Shown one piece after another: positions 8,228-18,000 of a stretch of 64,000 nt of DNA (position 1 is its first letter; each line of letters starts with the position of its first letter). A program made the translations under genes and the position numbers. Where the stretch lies: NCBI GenBank assembly GCA_026224775.1, contig JAMFRP010000013.1:186001-250000 (forward strand). The letters run 5' to 3'. Under the pieces are notes generated by a model. The model had not been told where the DNA came from. It saw nothing but the letters and a program-made list of their open reading frames with translations, and searched no databases. This DNA comes from Bacteroidota bacterium. GTDB lineage: Bacteria > Bacteroidota > Bacteroidia > Sphingobacteriales > Sphingobacteriaceae.

Positions 8228-10039
8228 TTAATATGCTGGTTGCTGTTCTCCTTTTAAACCCGGGTCAACATCAATAATGGTTTGTGCTATTGGTAATATT
8301 TCTGACTTATCCTTTTGTAAGCCACGGAATAAACCGGTAACCAGCGCGGCATTAGCACTTAAAACACCTTGTGAATTCAATATTGAACCATTGTACATAT
8401 TTACCACTACGTAACCCGCTTTAACATAATTGGTTGAATCGGTTGGTGTCATGGTAGCGAATCCGGTGTAAGGAATTGCTACTACCGGGTCAGGGTAACC
8501 TGTGGCAATTGTTCTTTTGTAAATTCTGTATTTATCGATGTTAGCATAGGCATTCACATGATTAGCCATATCTATCAGGTTCTGTTTTGTTTGCGTAAGT
8601 GTTTCAAACATTATGCCCCAACGTTCAAGGTCGTAACGGCGCAATGACTCAAAACCAAATTCAAGCTTGCGCTCCAAAATAATAGCATTGCGGAAACCCT
8701 GGTAATTAGTTGGCGTTGTACCTATCAATGCTGCATTACCACCAAAAGCACGGGTGCGTACTTGTTGAAAGGCATTTGTCGCATCGCTTGTCGGTCCGTT
8801 ATTTAATTCGTTTAGCGCTTCTGCATACATTAGTAATATATCAGAATAACGAAGCTCAACCCAATCGATATTACGTTTATTAACTGCAACGCCTCCTGAA
8901 GTACCCCAGTTACCCCTGTACTTGCCAATGGTATTGCCTGAATAGGTATTCATATCATGCCCATTGTCGGAATTAACGCCATAATTGCATATGGTTACGT
9001 CGCGGCGGGTATCGCCAGGTGCAAAGTCATAATAATAAGTTGGTGTTGCAGCCATAGCAGGCTGGCTCTTACCAAAAATACAACTTGGGTGCATATAAAT
9101 ACCATTAGTATAACCTACAGCTGCACCATTGTCATTGGCACCCCATTGGCCAAACTCAAGCATTGACTCATTATCGTAAAGCCCCTGATCCACATCTTGC
9201 CATACAGTTGCATAATTTGGTAACAGATTGTTCTCTCCACGCTGTATTACTTGCTGGCAAGCATCTGTTGCTATTTGATATAGCGCTTTGATACGAGTAG
9301 GATCAGAGCGTTGAGCAATTACCAGTGATGATTGTGCATACGTTTTCAGATCCCAACGCAGGGAATACCCTGCTGCATACAGGCACATGCGGGCCAAAAT
9401 CCCCAAAGCGGATTGTTTGGTAAAGCGCTCAGGAGTAGGCACCATGCCGGTACTTTTCCACGGTAATAAGGCTACTGCCGTTTGCAGGTCTGCAATACAA
9501 CCGTCATAAATTACGTCACGGCTGGTTCTTGATGAGGAGAATTGGCCGGTTACCGTTGCTGATTGGGTGCTATAAGGTACATCGCCAAAAATACGGATCA
9601 ATGTCAAATAATCGTTCGCGCGGATGGCGTAAGCCTCACCCAGCAGCATATTTAGCCTTGACTGATCAGCCGCGGCCACCGTCATTCCTTTAATACCTGC
9701 AATTGCTAAATTGGCATGTTCAATACTTGCATACATGGCCGTATAGGTATTGGTTGGGACTAAAGTGGGGTCAAGTACATAGTTACTAACCTCGTTCTTA
9801 CTGTTGGTTGGCGATTCTGTTGACATACACTCGTCGGTTCCCATACCAAATTGATAATACTCTTCCGTATCAAAGGTTTGAGCGTAACAGCCCACTACTG
9901 CTTCTTCTGCACGGGTTATATTTTCGAAAACAGTTTCGTTATCATACAATGTTGCTGAAGGTTTCGCCAAAAACTTTTTGCAAGAATTAAGTGATATGGA
10001 GATAACTGTTATTGATGTTAATATTAATATCTTTTTCAT
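8228..10039 (-). CDS. SusD/RagB-type outer-membrane glycan-binding lipoprotein
   Basis: A SusD family protein of 603 residues. SusD lipoproteins sit on the cell surface as a lid on the SusC transporter and bind oligosaccharides. The signal MKKILILTSITVISISLNSC ends with a lipobox Cys20. Family traits are the N-terminal Asp/Glu-rich start after the Cys (KKFLAKPSATLYDNETVF), the TPR-like helices (ANDYLTLIRIFGDVPY) and the C-terminal ELRYSDILLMYAEALNEL plus LERKLEFGFESLRRYDLERW segments, which are highly typical. It follows SusC by 19 bases. The ligand is probably a pectin fragment, inferred from the neighbours. Confidence 0.95.
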   Translation of the reverse strand: MKKILILTSITVISISLNSCKKFLAKPSATLYDNETVFENITRAEEAVVGCYAQTFDTEEYYQFGMGTDECMSTESPTNSKNEVSNYVLDPTLVPTNTYTAMYASIEHANLAIAGIKGMTVAAADQSRLNMLLGEAYAIRANDYLTLIRIFGDVPYSTQSATVTGQFSSSRTSRDVIYDGCIADLQTAVALLPWKSTGMVPTPERFTKQSALGILARMCLYAAGYSLRWDLKTYAQSSLVIAQRSDPTRIKALYQIATDACQQVIQRGENNLLPNYATVWQDVDQGLYDNESMLEFGQWGANDNGAAVGYTNGIYMHPSCIFGKSQPAMAATPTYYYDFAPGDTRRDVTICNYGVNSDNGHDMNTYSGNTIGKYRGNWGTSGGVAVNKRNIDWVELRYSDILLMYAEALNELNNGPTSDATNAFQQVRTRAFGGNAALIGTTPTNYQGFRNAIILERKLEFGFESLRRYDLERWGIMFETLTQTKQNLIDMANHVNAYANIDKYRIYKRTIATGYPDPVVAIPYTGFATMTPTDSTNYVKAGYVVVNMYNGSILNSQGVLSANAALVTGLFRGLQKDKSEILPIAQTIIDVDPGLKGEQQPAY

Positions 10040-10058
10040 GACTTTTTAAATAACTGAT

Positions 10059-13000
10059 TTAAAATGTAACATTTAGACCAAAGACAACACTCTTTACTCG
10101 CGGATAGGCCGAATCGTCAATACCAGGTTGCAGAAGCGTAGAAGATGACGAAGTGGCCGAAACTTCAGGGTCATACCCTTTATAACCGGTAAAGGTGTAC
10201 ACGTTATCAAGCGTGCAGTAAAGACGGGCCCTTTTCATCTTTATTTTATTTGCCCATCTTGCAGGAAGCGTATATCCTAATGTTATAGTGCTTAAACGCA
10301 GGTAACTTCCATTCTGAAGATAATAGTTATTGGCATCGCTGATCGCAATAACGTTATCCGGGCTCAAACTCCAAAGTTGATTTGGATTGCTCTGGTTTGG
10401 ATTCAGCTGGGCAAGGCGGCTTAAATTAGTAGTTACCTGGCCAGTGTTAGGATCAATTAAAGTATACCGGCCATTCATTGCACTAAGTACATTTTCATTT
10501 GGCAAATAAGGGCCCATAAAGCGCTGCGCGTTCATGTTAAATATTTTGTTGCCGTATGAAAAATCAACAAATATGGTGCAATCAAAACCCTTATAATTAA
10601 ACGTATTGGTCATACCACCGGTAAATTTCGGTTCTGCACTTCCAATAGTTGTACGGTCTGCAGTAGACCATACCGGGGTACCATTAGCGTCGGTTTGTCC
10701 TGCTATTGTTTTGTACATGATATCGCCTGGTTTAACGTTTGCTGGGTTAACAGATTTTGCATACGGAACGCCCGGTTTAAGTGTGTAAGTACCATTTGCA
10801 TTCTGTGTAAAGTCGCTGGTAGTGTAAACACCCGCGTATTGGTATCCGTAAAACTGCCCCAGCGGCTGTCCCGTTTTTATTAAAAAGTCTATCCTGCTAC
10901 CATAGTCGCTTATAAAAGAAGAAGCACCACCATTACCATATATCTGTAAAACTTTGGAACGGTTGAAGGACATGTTATAGCTGGTTTTCCAACGAAAATC
11001 ACCACTGTTGATGTTATTGCTTGTAAGGACAAATTCTAAACCTTTATTTGCAATGGCGCCAATATTCTGGTATTGGTTTGTATAGCCGGATGCTGGATTA
11101 AGCTGATTATCTATCAGTAAGTTGTCTGACTTGTTATTGTAAACATCAACCGTTAGGTTAAAACGTCCTTTTAGCAGTCCAATATCCAAACCGATATTTG
11201 TAGATGCGGTTTTTTCCCATTTAACATTTGGATTTCCTGCTGTATTGCCTGGAACCAATGTATTAAAATAATTATTATTTATGGCATAAGTACTTGCACC
11301 ATAACCAGTTGTATAACGATAAGCACCAATATTATCGTTACCTGCGGTACCATAACCAACACGCAGTTTCATGTCGCTGATAACAGACTGATTTTTCATA
11401 AAATCTTCATCAGAGATACGCCATGCACCAGCTACAGACGGGAAATACCCCCATTTGTTATCCGGTCCAAAATTACTGGAACCATCAGCCCTTAATGTTA
11501 CATTAAGAATGTACTTGTCTTTATAATTATAGGACGCACGCCCAAAGAATGAAGCCAGCGAATTGTAGCTTAAGCCAGAACCATAAGTATTTTTTGCACC
11601 TCCGGTAGCTTCGCCAACATTATTAAGTCCAAAGTTATCGCCCGGAAAAACATAATAGGTGTTGTTAAGATTTTGCGATTGAGAGTAATCGGTTTCCTGA
11701 CCCACCAATACAGTAATACCGTGATTATGGAAGTTGTGATTCCAGTTCAGCGTATTTGTAATCTGCCAGGTAAAGTTTTCACTGGTGTTTTCGGAACCAT
11801 AAGGGCCGCCATCGTTTCTGGCTGTTATAGTTTGCCCAGAGTCAAAGTAGTCAGCCCTGGTCTGATCCCAGGTGTAACTGCCTAAACTGTGAAATTTAAA
11901 ATCTTTGGTAATTGCCCATTCCACACCACCATTAACTGTGAACAGACGATCAAAAGTAGTTTGGGTGATCGAATTGTTCATAATAGTTGGGTTATAAATA
12001 TCATACTGAGAATTCAATGCCTGGAAGTTTTGGCTTACATCTGTATTGATAAGTTGCTGATCGGTAAACTTTACACCACCTGTAGGCGGCTGCAACAGTG
12101 TTTCCTTTAATGTACCACCCAGTGAGCCCCCCCCATCTACACGTGTATCCTGAAAGCTGGTATTGAAATCTATATGCAGATTTTTATAAACTTCATGGTT
12201 CAATTTTAAGCGCACACCGTTACGCAGATAATTATGTTTGGAAAGTATCCCGTCTTCCTCTGTATTGTTATAGCTAATCAGCATTAAGGTTTTATCTGTA
12301 CCGCTGGAAATACTAAAATTATGGTTCATGCTGGGCGCTGTGCTACCGAAAACCAGTTTTTGCCAGTCGATTCCCGGCTTATTGTACGTGCTGTTAATAT
12401 AACTGTAAGCCGAACTGCCAAAGGTTGGTGAGGTTACATCACCACCAAAGTAAGAGGCCCATTGAGATTGGATCCCCTGAAGGGTTTGTAACTCATATTG
12501 ATACTTGGTGTAATCAAGCTCATTCATCATTGGCAGTGTTTTGCCCAGGGTTTCAAAACCATAGTAGCCATTATATGAAATTTCCGTTTTGCCGGATTTG
12601 GCAGATTTTGTTGTGATAAGAATTACACCATTTGAACCACGCGCACCATAAATTGATGTGGCCGAAGCATCCTTCAATATATCGATGGTCGCAATATCAT
12701 TGATATCTATCACGCGAAGAGCATCCTGCATTTGAAATCCGTCAACAATGTACAGCGGATCACCACCTTGTGTTATACTACTACCGCCGCGTATAACTAT
12801 GTTACTGGCAGCACCCGGTGCTCCGCTCTGAGTAATTACACTTACGCCTGCCGCTTTACCGGTTAGTGCCTGCGCCGCTGTAGTAACAGGTGCAAGTTCC
12901 AGGTCCTGCGCACTTACCGACACGGAAGCCCCCGTAACATCTTTACGTTTAACAGTAGCATAACCAATGGCCACCACCTCATCCAGGTTGTTCGATACGG

Positions 13001-13292
13001 CTTCCATTTGTACATTTAATACCAGGTTATCGGGCACCGGTAACGCTACGGTTTTGTAACCAACAGAGCTAAAGGCCAATATGACGGGACCTGTTGCAGG
13101 GAGTTTAAGGATGTACTTACCATTGGCATCCGTTTGGGTGCCAATGGGGCCGCCTTTTATACGTACGGTTGTACCTGGCAGGGGGCCAAGCCCCTTTTCG
13201 GTTACGGTTCCTGTAACCGTCCTGGTTTGTGCATTGCCTATACCAGGCAAACAGGCCAGAATTACAATAATTAATAGATAAAGATTCCTCAT
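10059..13292 (-). CDS. SusC/RagA-type TonB-dependent outer-membrane transporter
   Basis: 1077 residues. After a signal peptide (ends GIGNAQ) comes a carboxypeptidase-regulatory-like domain (TVTGTVTEKGLGPLPGTTVR). A plug domain follows (VVAIGYATVKRKDVTGAS, then ITQGGDPLYIVDGF and DASATSIYGARGSNGVILI). The rest is a beta-barrel ending VVFGLNVTF, with a terminal Phe typical of outer-membrane proteins. The protein imports oligosaccharides using TonB energy together with the SusD lid encoded next. The N-terminus goes straight into the regulatory-like domain, so there is no anti-sigma-interacting STN extension. That fits control by the HTCS rather than by an ECF/anti-sigma pair. Confidence 0.95.
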   Translation of the reverse strand: MRNLYLLIIVILACLPGIGNAQTRTVTGTVTEKGLGPLPGTTVRIKGGPIGTQTDANGKYILKLPATGPVILAFSSVGYKTVALPVPDNLVLNVQMEAVSNNLDEVVAIGYATVKRKDVTGASVSVSAQDLELAPVTTAAQALTGKAAGVSVITQSGAPGAASNIVIRGGSSITQGGDPLYIVDGFQMQDALRVIDINDIATIDILKDASATSIYGARGSNGVILITTKSAKSGKTEISYNGYYGFETLGKTLPMMNELDYTKYQYELQTLQGIQSQWASYFGGDVTSPTFGSSAYSYINSTYNKPGIDWQKLVFGSTAPSMNHNFSISSGTDKTLMLISYNNTEEDGILSKHNYLRNGVRLKLNHEVYKNLHIDFNTSFQDTRVDGGGSLGGTLKETLLQPPTGGVKFTDQQLINTDVSQNFQALNSQYDIYNPTIMNNSITQTTFDRLFTVNGGVEWAITKDFKFHSLGSYTWDQTRADYFDSGQTITARNDGGPYGSENTSENFTWQITNTLNWNHNFHNHGITVLVGQETDYSQSQNLNNTYYVFPGDNFGLNNVGEATGGAKNTYGSGLSYNSLASFFGRASYNYKDKYILNVTLRADGSSNFGPDNKWGYFPSVAGAWRISDEDFMKNQSVISDMKLRVGYGTAGNDNIGAYRYTTGYGASTYAINNNYFNTLVPGNTAGNPNVKWEKTASTNIGLDIGLLKGRFNLTVDVYNNKSDNLLIDNQLNPASGYTNQYQNIGAIANKGLEFVLTSNNINSGDFRWKTSYNMSFNRSKVLQIYGNGGASSFISDYGSRIDFLIKTGQPLGQFYGYQYAGVYTTSDFTQNANGTYTLKPGVPYAKSVNPANVKPGDIMYKTIAGQTDANGTPVWSTADRTTIGSAEPKFTGGMTNTFNYKGFDCTIFVDFSYGNKIFNMNAQRFMGPYLPNENVLSAMNGRYTLIDPNTGQVTTNLSRLAQLNPNQSNPNQLWSLSPDNVIAISDANNYYLQNGSYLRLSTITLGYTLPARWANKIKMKRARLYCTLDNVYTFTGYKGYDPEVSATSSSSTLLQPGIDDSAYPRVKSVVFGLNVTF

Positions 13293-13430
13293 AAAAATAA
13301 ATTAATTGGTTAAGGATTATGGAAGTGCTGGTTAGGCAATTCCGGGTACATTTACTTTTCGGATATTATATTGGGATAATCATTGGCCACCTGCAACCAT
13401 GCACGGGAACCTGTATCTCCCTTCGGACAA

Positions 13431-14681
13431 TCACATTTTTATAAGACTGTTTAAATAAATCTCAAGGTTACTATAACCACTCGTGTTTACAGTTCGCGCG
13501 TCAGCAGGATCATTGGGATTGAGATGGTTGGCAATTTCCCAACTGTCAGGCACGCCGTCTCCATCCTGATCTTTCAGTTTGGTGTGTCCCTCAGTCACCT
13601 CTGGCTGACCACCAGCTTCAGCCACACTGTTAATGATCTTACCGGTTTTACCCAAGCTGGTTACATAGCTCAGAATGCGGATATCTATCGCATCCCGGTT
13701 TAACGAAGCGCCAGCTTGCGCGATCACTATTTGATAAGCATCTTCAGGCGTACCTATCTTTACATCGTTTGCTGTGAGCAAGGTTGGCTGGCTAAGCAGC
13801 GTGGCTTTTTCTTTTACAAAGTCTTCGGTAGTAATGGCGCGGCCATTCAGGATTCCGTCCTTATTCATGTCCACCATATTATCGTGTTGGTAAACGTGGT
13901 CAGTAGCCGTAAACATGGCCAAAAAATTATTACTTGAATTTGGTCCTGCTATAAAATAGTTTCCTGCAATATCCTGGTAATGGTCTTCAGCCGAGTGTCC
14001 TCCTACCAAACCGCTCGCTCCCCAGTTATATATAACATTGTTTACATACTCAATCTTCGCCTTAGCTTTCGGATTGCGGCTCTGGTTGTCAGCCCATAAA
14101 CAGTGATGTATGGTAACAAAACGTGGGTTCTCAATCAATGCGCCAAACCGTTGCGGGTTTATACCGTCGGCCACCAAGCAATATTGCAGGGTTATATTGG
14201 TGCTGTTTTTTATGTGAAGATTATCCCAGCGCCCCCACTCGATCGAAACATGGTCCAGTATCAATTTATCAAGACTATCCGCTACTACAACACAGCCTCC
14301 CCGCGGCATGTTATCGCTGCCCCGAAAACGCATGTAACGAACAATACTGTTGTTGCTAAAAGAAACACTATTGCCATAAACGGTAATACCGCCACCCGGC
14401 GCCGTTTGTCCGGCAATGGTAATATCAGGTGCAACTTTTATCTTTTCGTTTATTTTAATCACGCCAGAAACATCAAAGATGACGGTGCGCTTGGGCTGAC
14501 TAACAGCATCACGAAAAGAACCGTTGCCAGAATCATTGAGATTGGTTACTTTATAAACGCTACCACCACGACCACCAGAGGCAAACCGGCCGAAACCCTC
14601 TGCCCCCGGAAAGGATAACTGCTGGCCAAAAGCGGCAAATGAAAAGAAAGAAATAAATGATAATAAATAAATGTGCTTCAT
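13431..14681 (-). CDS. Secreted pectate lyase-like beta-helix protein (PL1 type)
   Basis: A 416-residue parallel beta-helix protein with a signal peptide (SFFSFAAFGQ). The opening FPGAEGFGRFASGGRGGSVY and the stretches TVIFDVSGVIKI and HVSIEWGRWDNL are characteristic of Bacteroidota pectate lyases of the PL1 type, which cleave polygalacturonate by Ca-dependent beta-elimination. A C-terminal DQDGDGVPDSWE segment resembles a Ca-binding thrombospondin-type-3 motif. It lies 138 bases upstream of SusC, on the same strand. Its unsaturated products suit the PL22 and GH105 enzymes of block 2. Exact subfamily and whether it sits outside the cell or in the periplasm are not determined. Confidence 0.85.
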   Translation of the reverse strand: MKHIYLLSFISFFSFAAFGQQLSFPGAEGFGRFASGGRGGSVYKVTNLNDSGNGSFRDAVSQPKRTVIFDVSGVIKINEKIKVAPDITIAGQTAPGGGITVYGNSVSFSNNSIVRYMRFRGSDNMPRGGCVVVADSLDKLILDHVSIEWGRWDNLHIKNSTNITLQYCLVADGINPQRFGALIENPRFVTIHHCLWADNQSRNPKAKAKIEYVNNVIYNWGASGLVGGHSAEDHYQDIAGNYFIAGPNSSNNFLAMFTATDHVYQHDNMVDMNKDGILNGRAITTEDFVKEKATLLSQPTLLTANDVKIGTPEDAYQIVIAQAGASLNRDAIDIRILSYVTSLGKTGKIINSVAEAGGQPEVTEGHTKLKDQDGDGVPDSWEIANHLNPNDPADARTVNTSGYSNLEIYLNSLIKM

Positions 14682-15026
14682 AAATCAATAGTTACTCGTG
14701 ATTTGAAAAAATAGAATGTGCTTATAACTTGTCAAAAAAAATTGATCAAGTTTTATGCTGGCGCGCGGGGTACAGGCATACCAATGGCATATGCCTGATA
14801 AAAAGGGAAATAGTATTTCCTCATAATTACTTAGTTAATTGGTTTATAAAAGATTGTATCAGGTTCCACCAGCGCGGTACCTGAATCATAATTGGTTAAG
14901 AGCAAACCTAATTAAAAAGAGAAAACAGGGGTTTCAAAAATTGACGAAAAGCTTTCATTTTTTGGCGAAAAACATCGATTTCACCTCAAAAAATTCACTT
15001 TTTGACTAACCCTGGCTATTGTAAGA
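14682..15026. other. 345-bp intergenic region upstream of the pectate lyase-SusCD block
   Basis: No gene. This is the likely control region of block 1, lying between the HTCS stop and the pectate lyase start. It has small palindromes (CAGGT-TCC...GGTACCTG near 14860 and GGCATA-CC...GGCATATGCC near 14780) and an AT-rich stretch with repeated GGCGAAAA/GACGAAAA motifs near 14940-14970. On the minus strand TAGGTTTG (14910-14903) fits a TAnnTTTG -7 element. The nearest TTTG lies 24 bases further up, longer than usual. Promoter assignment is weak. Confidence 0.4.
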
Positions 15027-18000
15027 TTACACGGTTGTTTCTTTTATTTTTTTTAAATATGCAGAGGGTGATAATTTATATTTCTCCTTGAAGCAAGTAC
15101 TGAAATAAGCCAGGCTATTAAATCCGGCCATATAACCGGCCTCTGAAATGGTGTACATACCGGTATCAAGCAATTGCTTACTACGTTTGATCCGCAATTC
15201 ACGGACAAATTCGACAGGGCTTAAAGAAGTAAGACTTTTCAGCTTTTTATAAAAGGTGGTTCTGCCCATACCAATGCCAGCCGCTACTTCATCAATATTA
15301 AAATTCGGATCAGTCATTTTATCTTCTACAAGCTTAATAACGTCCTTCAAAAATTCTTCATCCTTTGATGTTGTGATTAAATTTTCCGGTTCATAAGTAA
15401 AACCGGTCTTCTCAGCTATACCAGCAATTTTTTCAAATAATCGCTTTCTTGATTTGAGTAAATTATCAATTGAAGCAATCAGCACCTCATTATTGAATGG
15501 CTTAGTCATATAGATATCTGCTCCATATTTCAGACCCTCAATACGGCTTTCAACTGATGACTTTGCGGTAAGCAATATCACCGGAACATGGCTGGTAAGC
15601 GAATCATTTTTTAGCTCATCCAGCATCTGTATACCGTCCATTCGCGGCATTAATACATCACTGATAATAAGATCGGGGAATGATGCTCTCGCCATTGCCA
15701 ATCCTTCCAATCCATCCTGAGCAATTTGAATACGATAGTTGTTAGCGAGTTTCATGCTAAGGAACGATCTTAGGTCGGGGCTATCTTCCACAATTAATAC
15801 TAATGGAACCGATGTTGAATGGTTAGCTTTAATATCCAAAAATGAACTATCAAATTCATTGGCATCAGGATGAACGTAGTTGGGGATACCTGTTGCATGA
15901 GCATACATCAGCTCTTCCTGATTATAATGCGAATATCCCGGTTTAAGTGTTAAAATAAGCGTTAAACCGCCATATTCGTTTAGTTCGGCATGTAAACTGC
16001 CCTTGTGACTCAACGCTAAACCTTTAGCCAATGCAAGGCCAATACCGGTTCCTTTCAGGTGATTCTCTTTATTATAATTATCTTCGTGATATATTTCGAA
16101 TATCTCTTTTAATTTTTCAGGTGGCACTCCTCTACCGTGGTCAACTATTCTTACCTCAACAGCGATTGCAGAAGCAGTGATGTCAACATGCACAGGTTTT
16201 CCTGACGGCGAAAACTTAAAGGCATTTGAGAGCAGGTTATATAGTATAATTTCAAGTTTTTCCTCATCAAACCAAGCCTTTATTACCGGATGGTTGCTGC
16301 AAACATCGAATAAAATGTTTTTTTCCGCGGCAATTGTTGCAAAACAATCACCCACATTATGAGCAAGCGCTACCACATCACTTTCCGTTATTTTTAACTG
16401 TATTTTCCCGCTTTGTACCTTCCTAAAGTCGAGTAACTGGTTAGTAAAACGCATCATCCGGCTTACATTGCGATTGATTACTTTAAAATATTGCTCGTTT
16501 TTTTCTGATAACCCTTCAACCTCAGCCAGTTCCTGCAAAGGGCCTGCAATAAGTGTTAACGGTGTTCGCAGTTCGTGAGAAACGTTGGTAAAAAAAGCCA
16601 GTTTAATCTCCGTCAGTTTGCGTTCTATCTGTACTTTATTCCGGAGCCTGATCATCGTTACTATGATATTCCTGGCTATCAAACCGATGATGATTGCCAG
16701 TATAACATAAGATATCTTAGCCCATATGGTTAAGTAATACGGTGGTTTAACAATAATCTGAAGGCTCTTTTCAGGTTGATTGCTAAAAAGCTCGGCATTA
16801 ACGCCTTTAACATAAAAAGTATAGGTGCCCGGCGGGATATTTGTGTAAGTTGCTTTTTGCTGATCGTTAACGTTATGCCAATCGGTGTCAAAACCAGCCA
16901 ATTTGTAAGAATAGGCAGCCTCCTTCTCGGCACGATAATCGAGCACCGCGTAATCTATACTAATTACATTTTGATCATGGTTTAACGTAAGCGTCGGTGT
17001 TTCATTTATGGCATATTTTAAAGGTGAATGCTCATCCCCTGGCAACACTTCTTTGTAATACAGTTGCAAATGCGTTAGTGCCATGTTTGCGTTTAATTTC
17101 CTGTGGGTAATATCCTGTGGTTTAAACGCGATATATCCGGTAGTGCACCCAAAGTATATATTTCCGTCATTGGCAGTGAAACAGGTTGATTCTGAAAACT
17201 GTGCATCCGGCAGCCCGTCGAACGAATCATAATTTTGAAATGACTGGCTTAAGGGATTAAATTTTGACAACCCGCCTGCAGTTGCTATCCAAAGATTACC
17301 GTCTTGATCACCGGTTAAACTCAGGACGACATCATTTGATAAGCCATTATCCACAGTATAGGATTTAAATCTCACCTTGTTAATATCACCATTCGGTATA
17401 GTGGCAAGATCCAAACCACCCCCAAAAGTTCCTATCCACATACGCCCCTTATGATCCATATAAATATGCTGTACACTATTGTTGGACAGGCTATATAGAT
17501 CACCAGGCTTTTTTTGATAAAAGATAAATCGAAAACTTCCATTTATATCATCATTAACTATCAGCAATCCTGAATTGGTGGCAGCCCATATATTGCCGCT
17601 ATTGTCTTCGCAAAGATATCTTACCCCTTTTGCCCAATTGTATGGATAGTTATGAAAAGTGTTATTGTAGTTATTGAAAACAACAGTATTCCCGGATTGG
17701 GTAAGAAGGTTAAGGCCCCCTCCCAAAGTCGCGATCCATATCCTGTGTTTATGGTCCTCAATAACAGAATAAACATCGTCATTACTCAGGCTGTTTATAT
17801 CATTAACATTATGCCTGAAATTTTGAAGAATATAACTTTTTTTTGTTTTGTCTTTCGGAGTAGCTTTAAACAACCCGTTTCCTTTTGTTGCCAGCCAGAT
17901 ATTGCCACGGGTATCCTCCAGAAGATCGTAAACATTCCCAATCTGATTGCCACCACCGGCAAAAACGTTCACCCGTTTTGTATGATCGAATACATATAAT

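Noticed and set aside
14103-14618. 171-residue plus-strand ORF opposite the pectate lyase gene.
   Set aside because: It is an antisense reading of a beta-helix gene, with no promoter or similarity to suggest a product.
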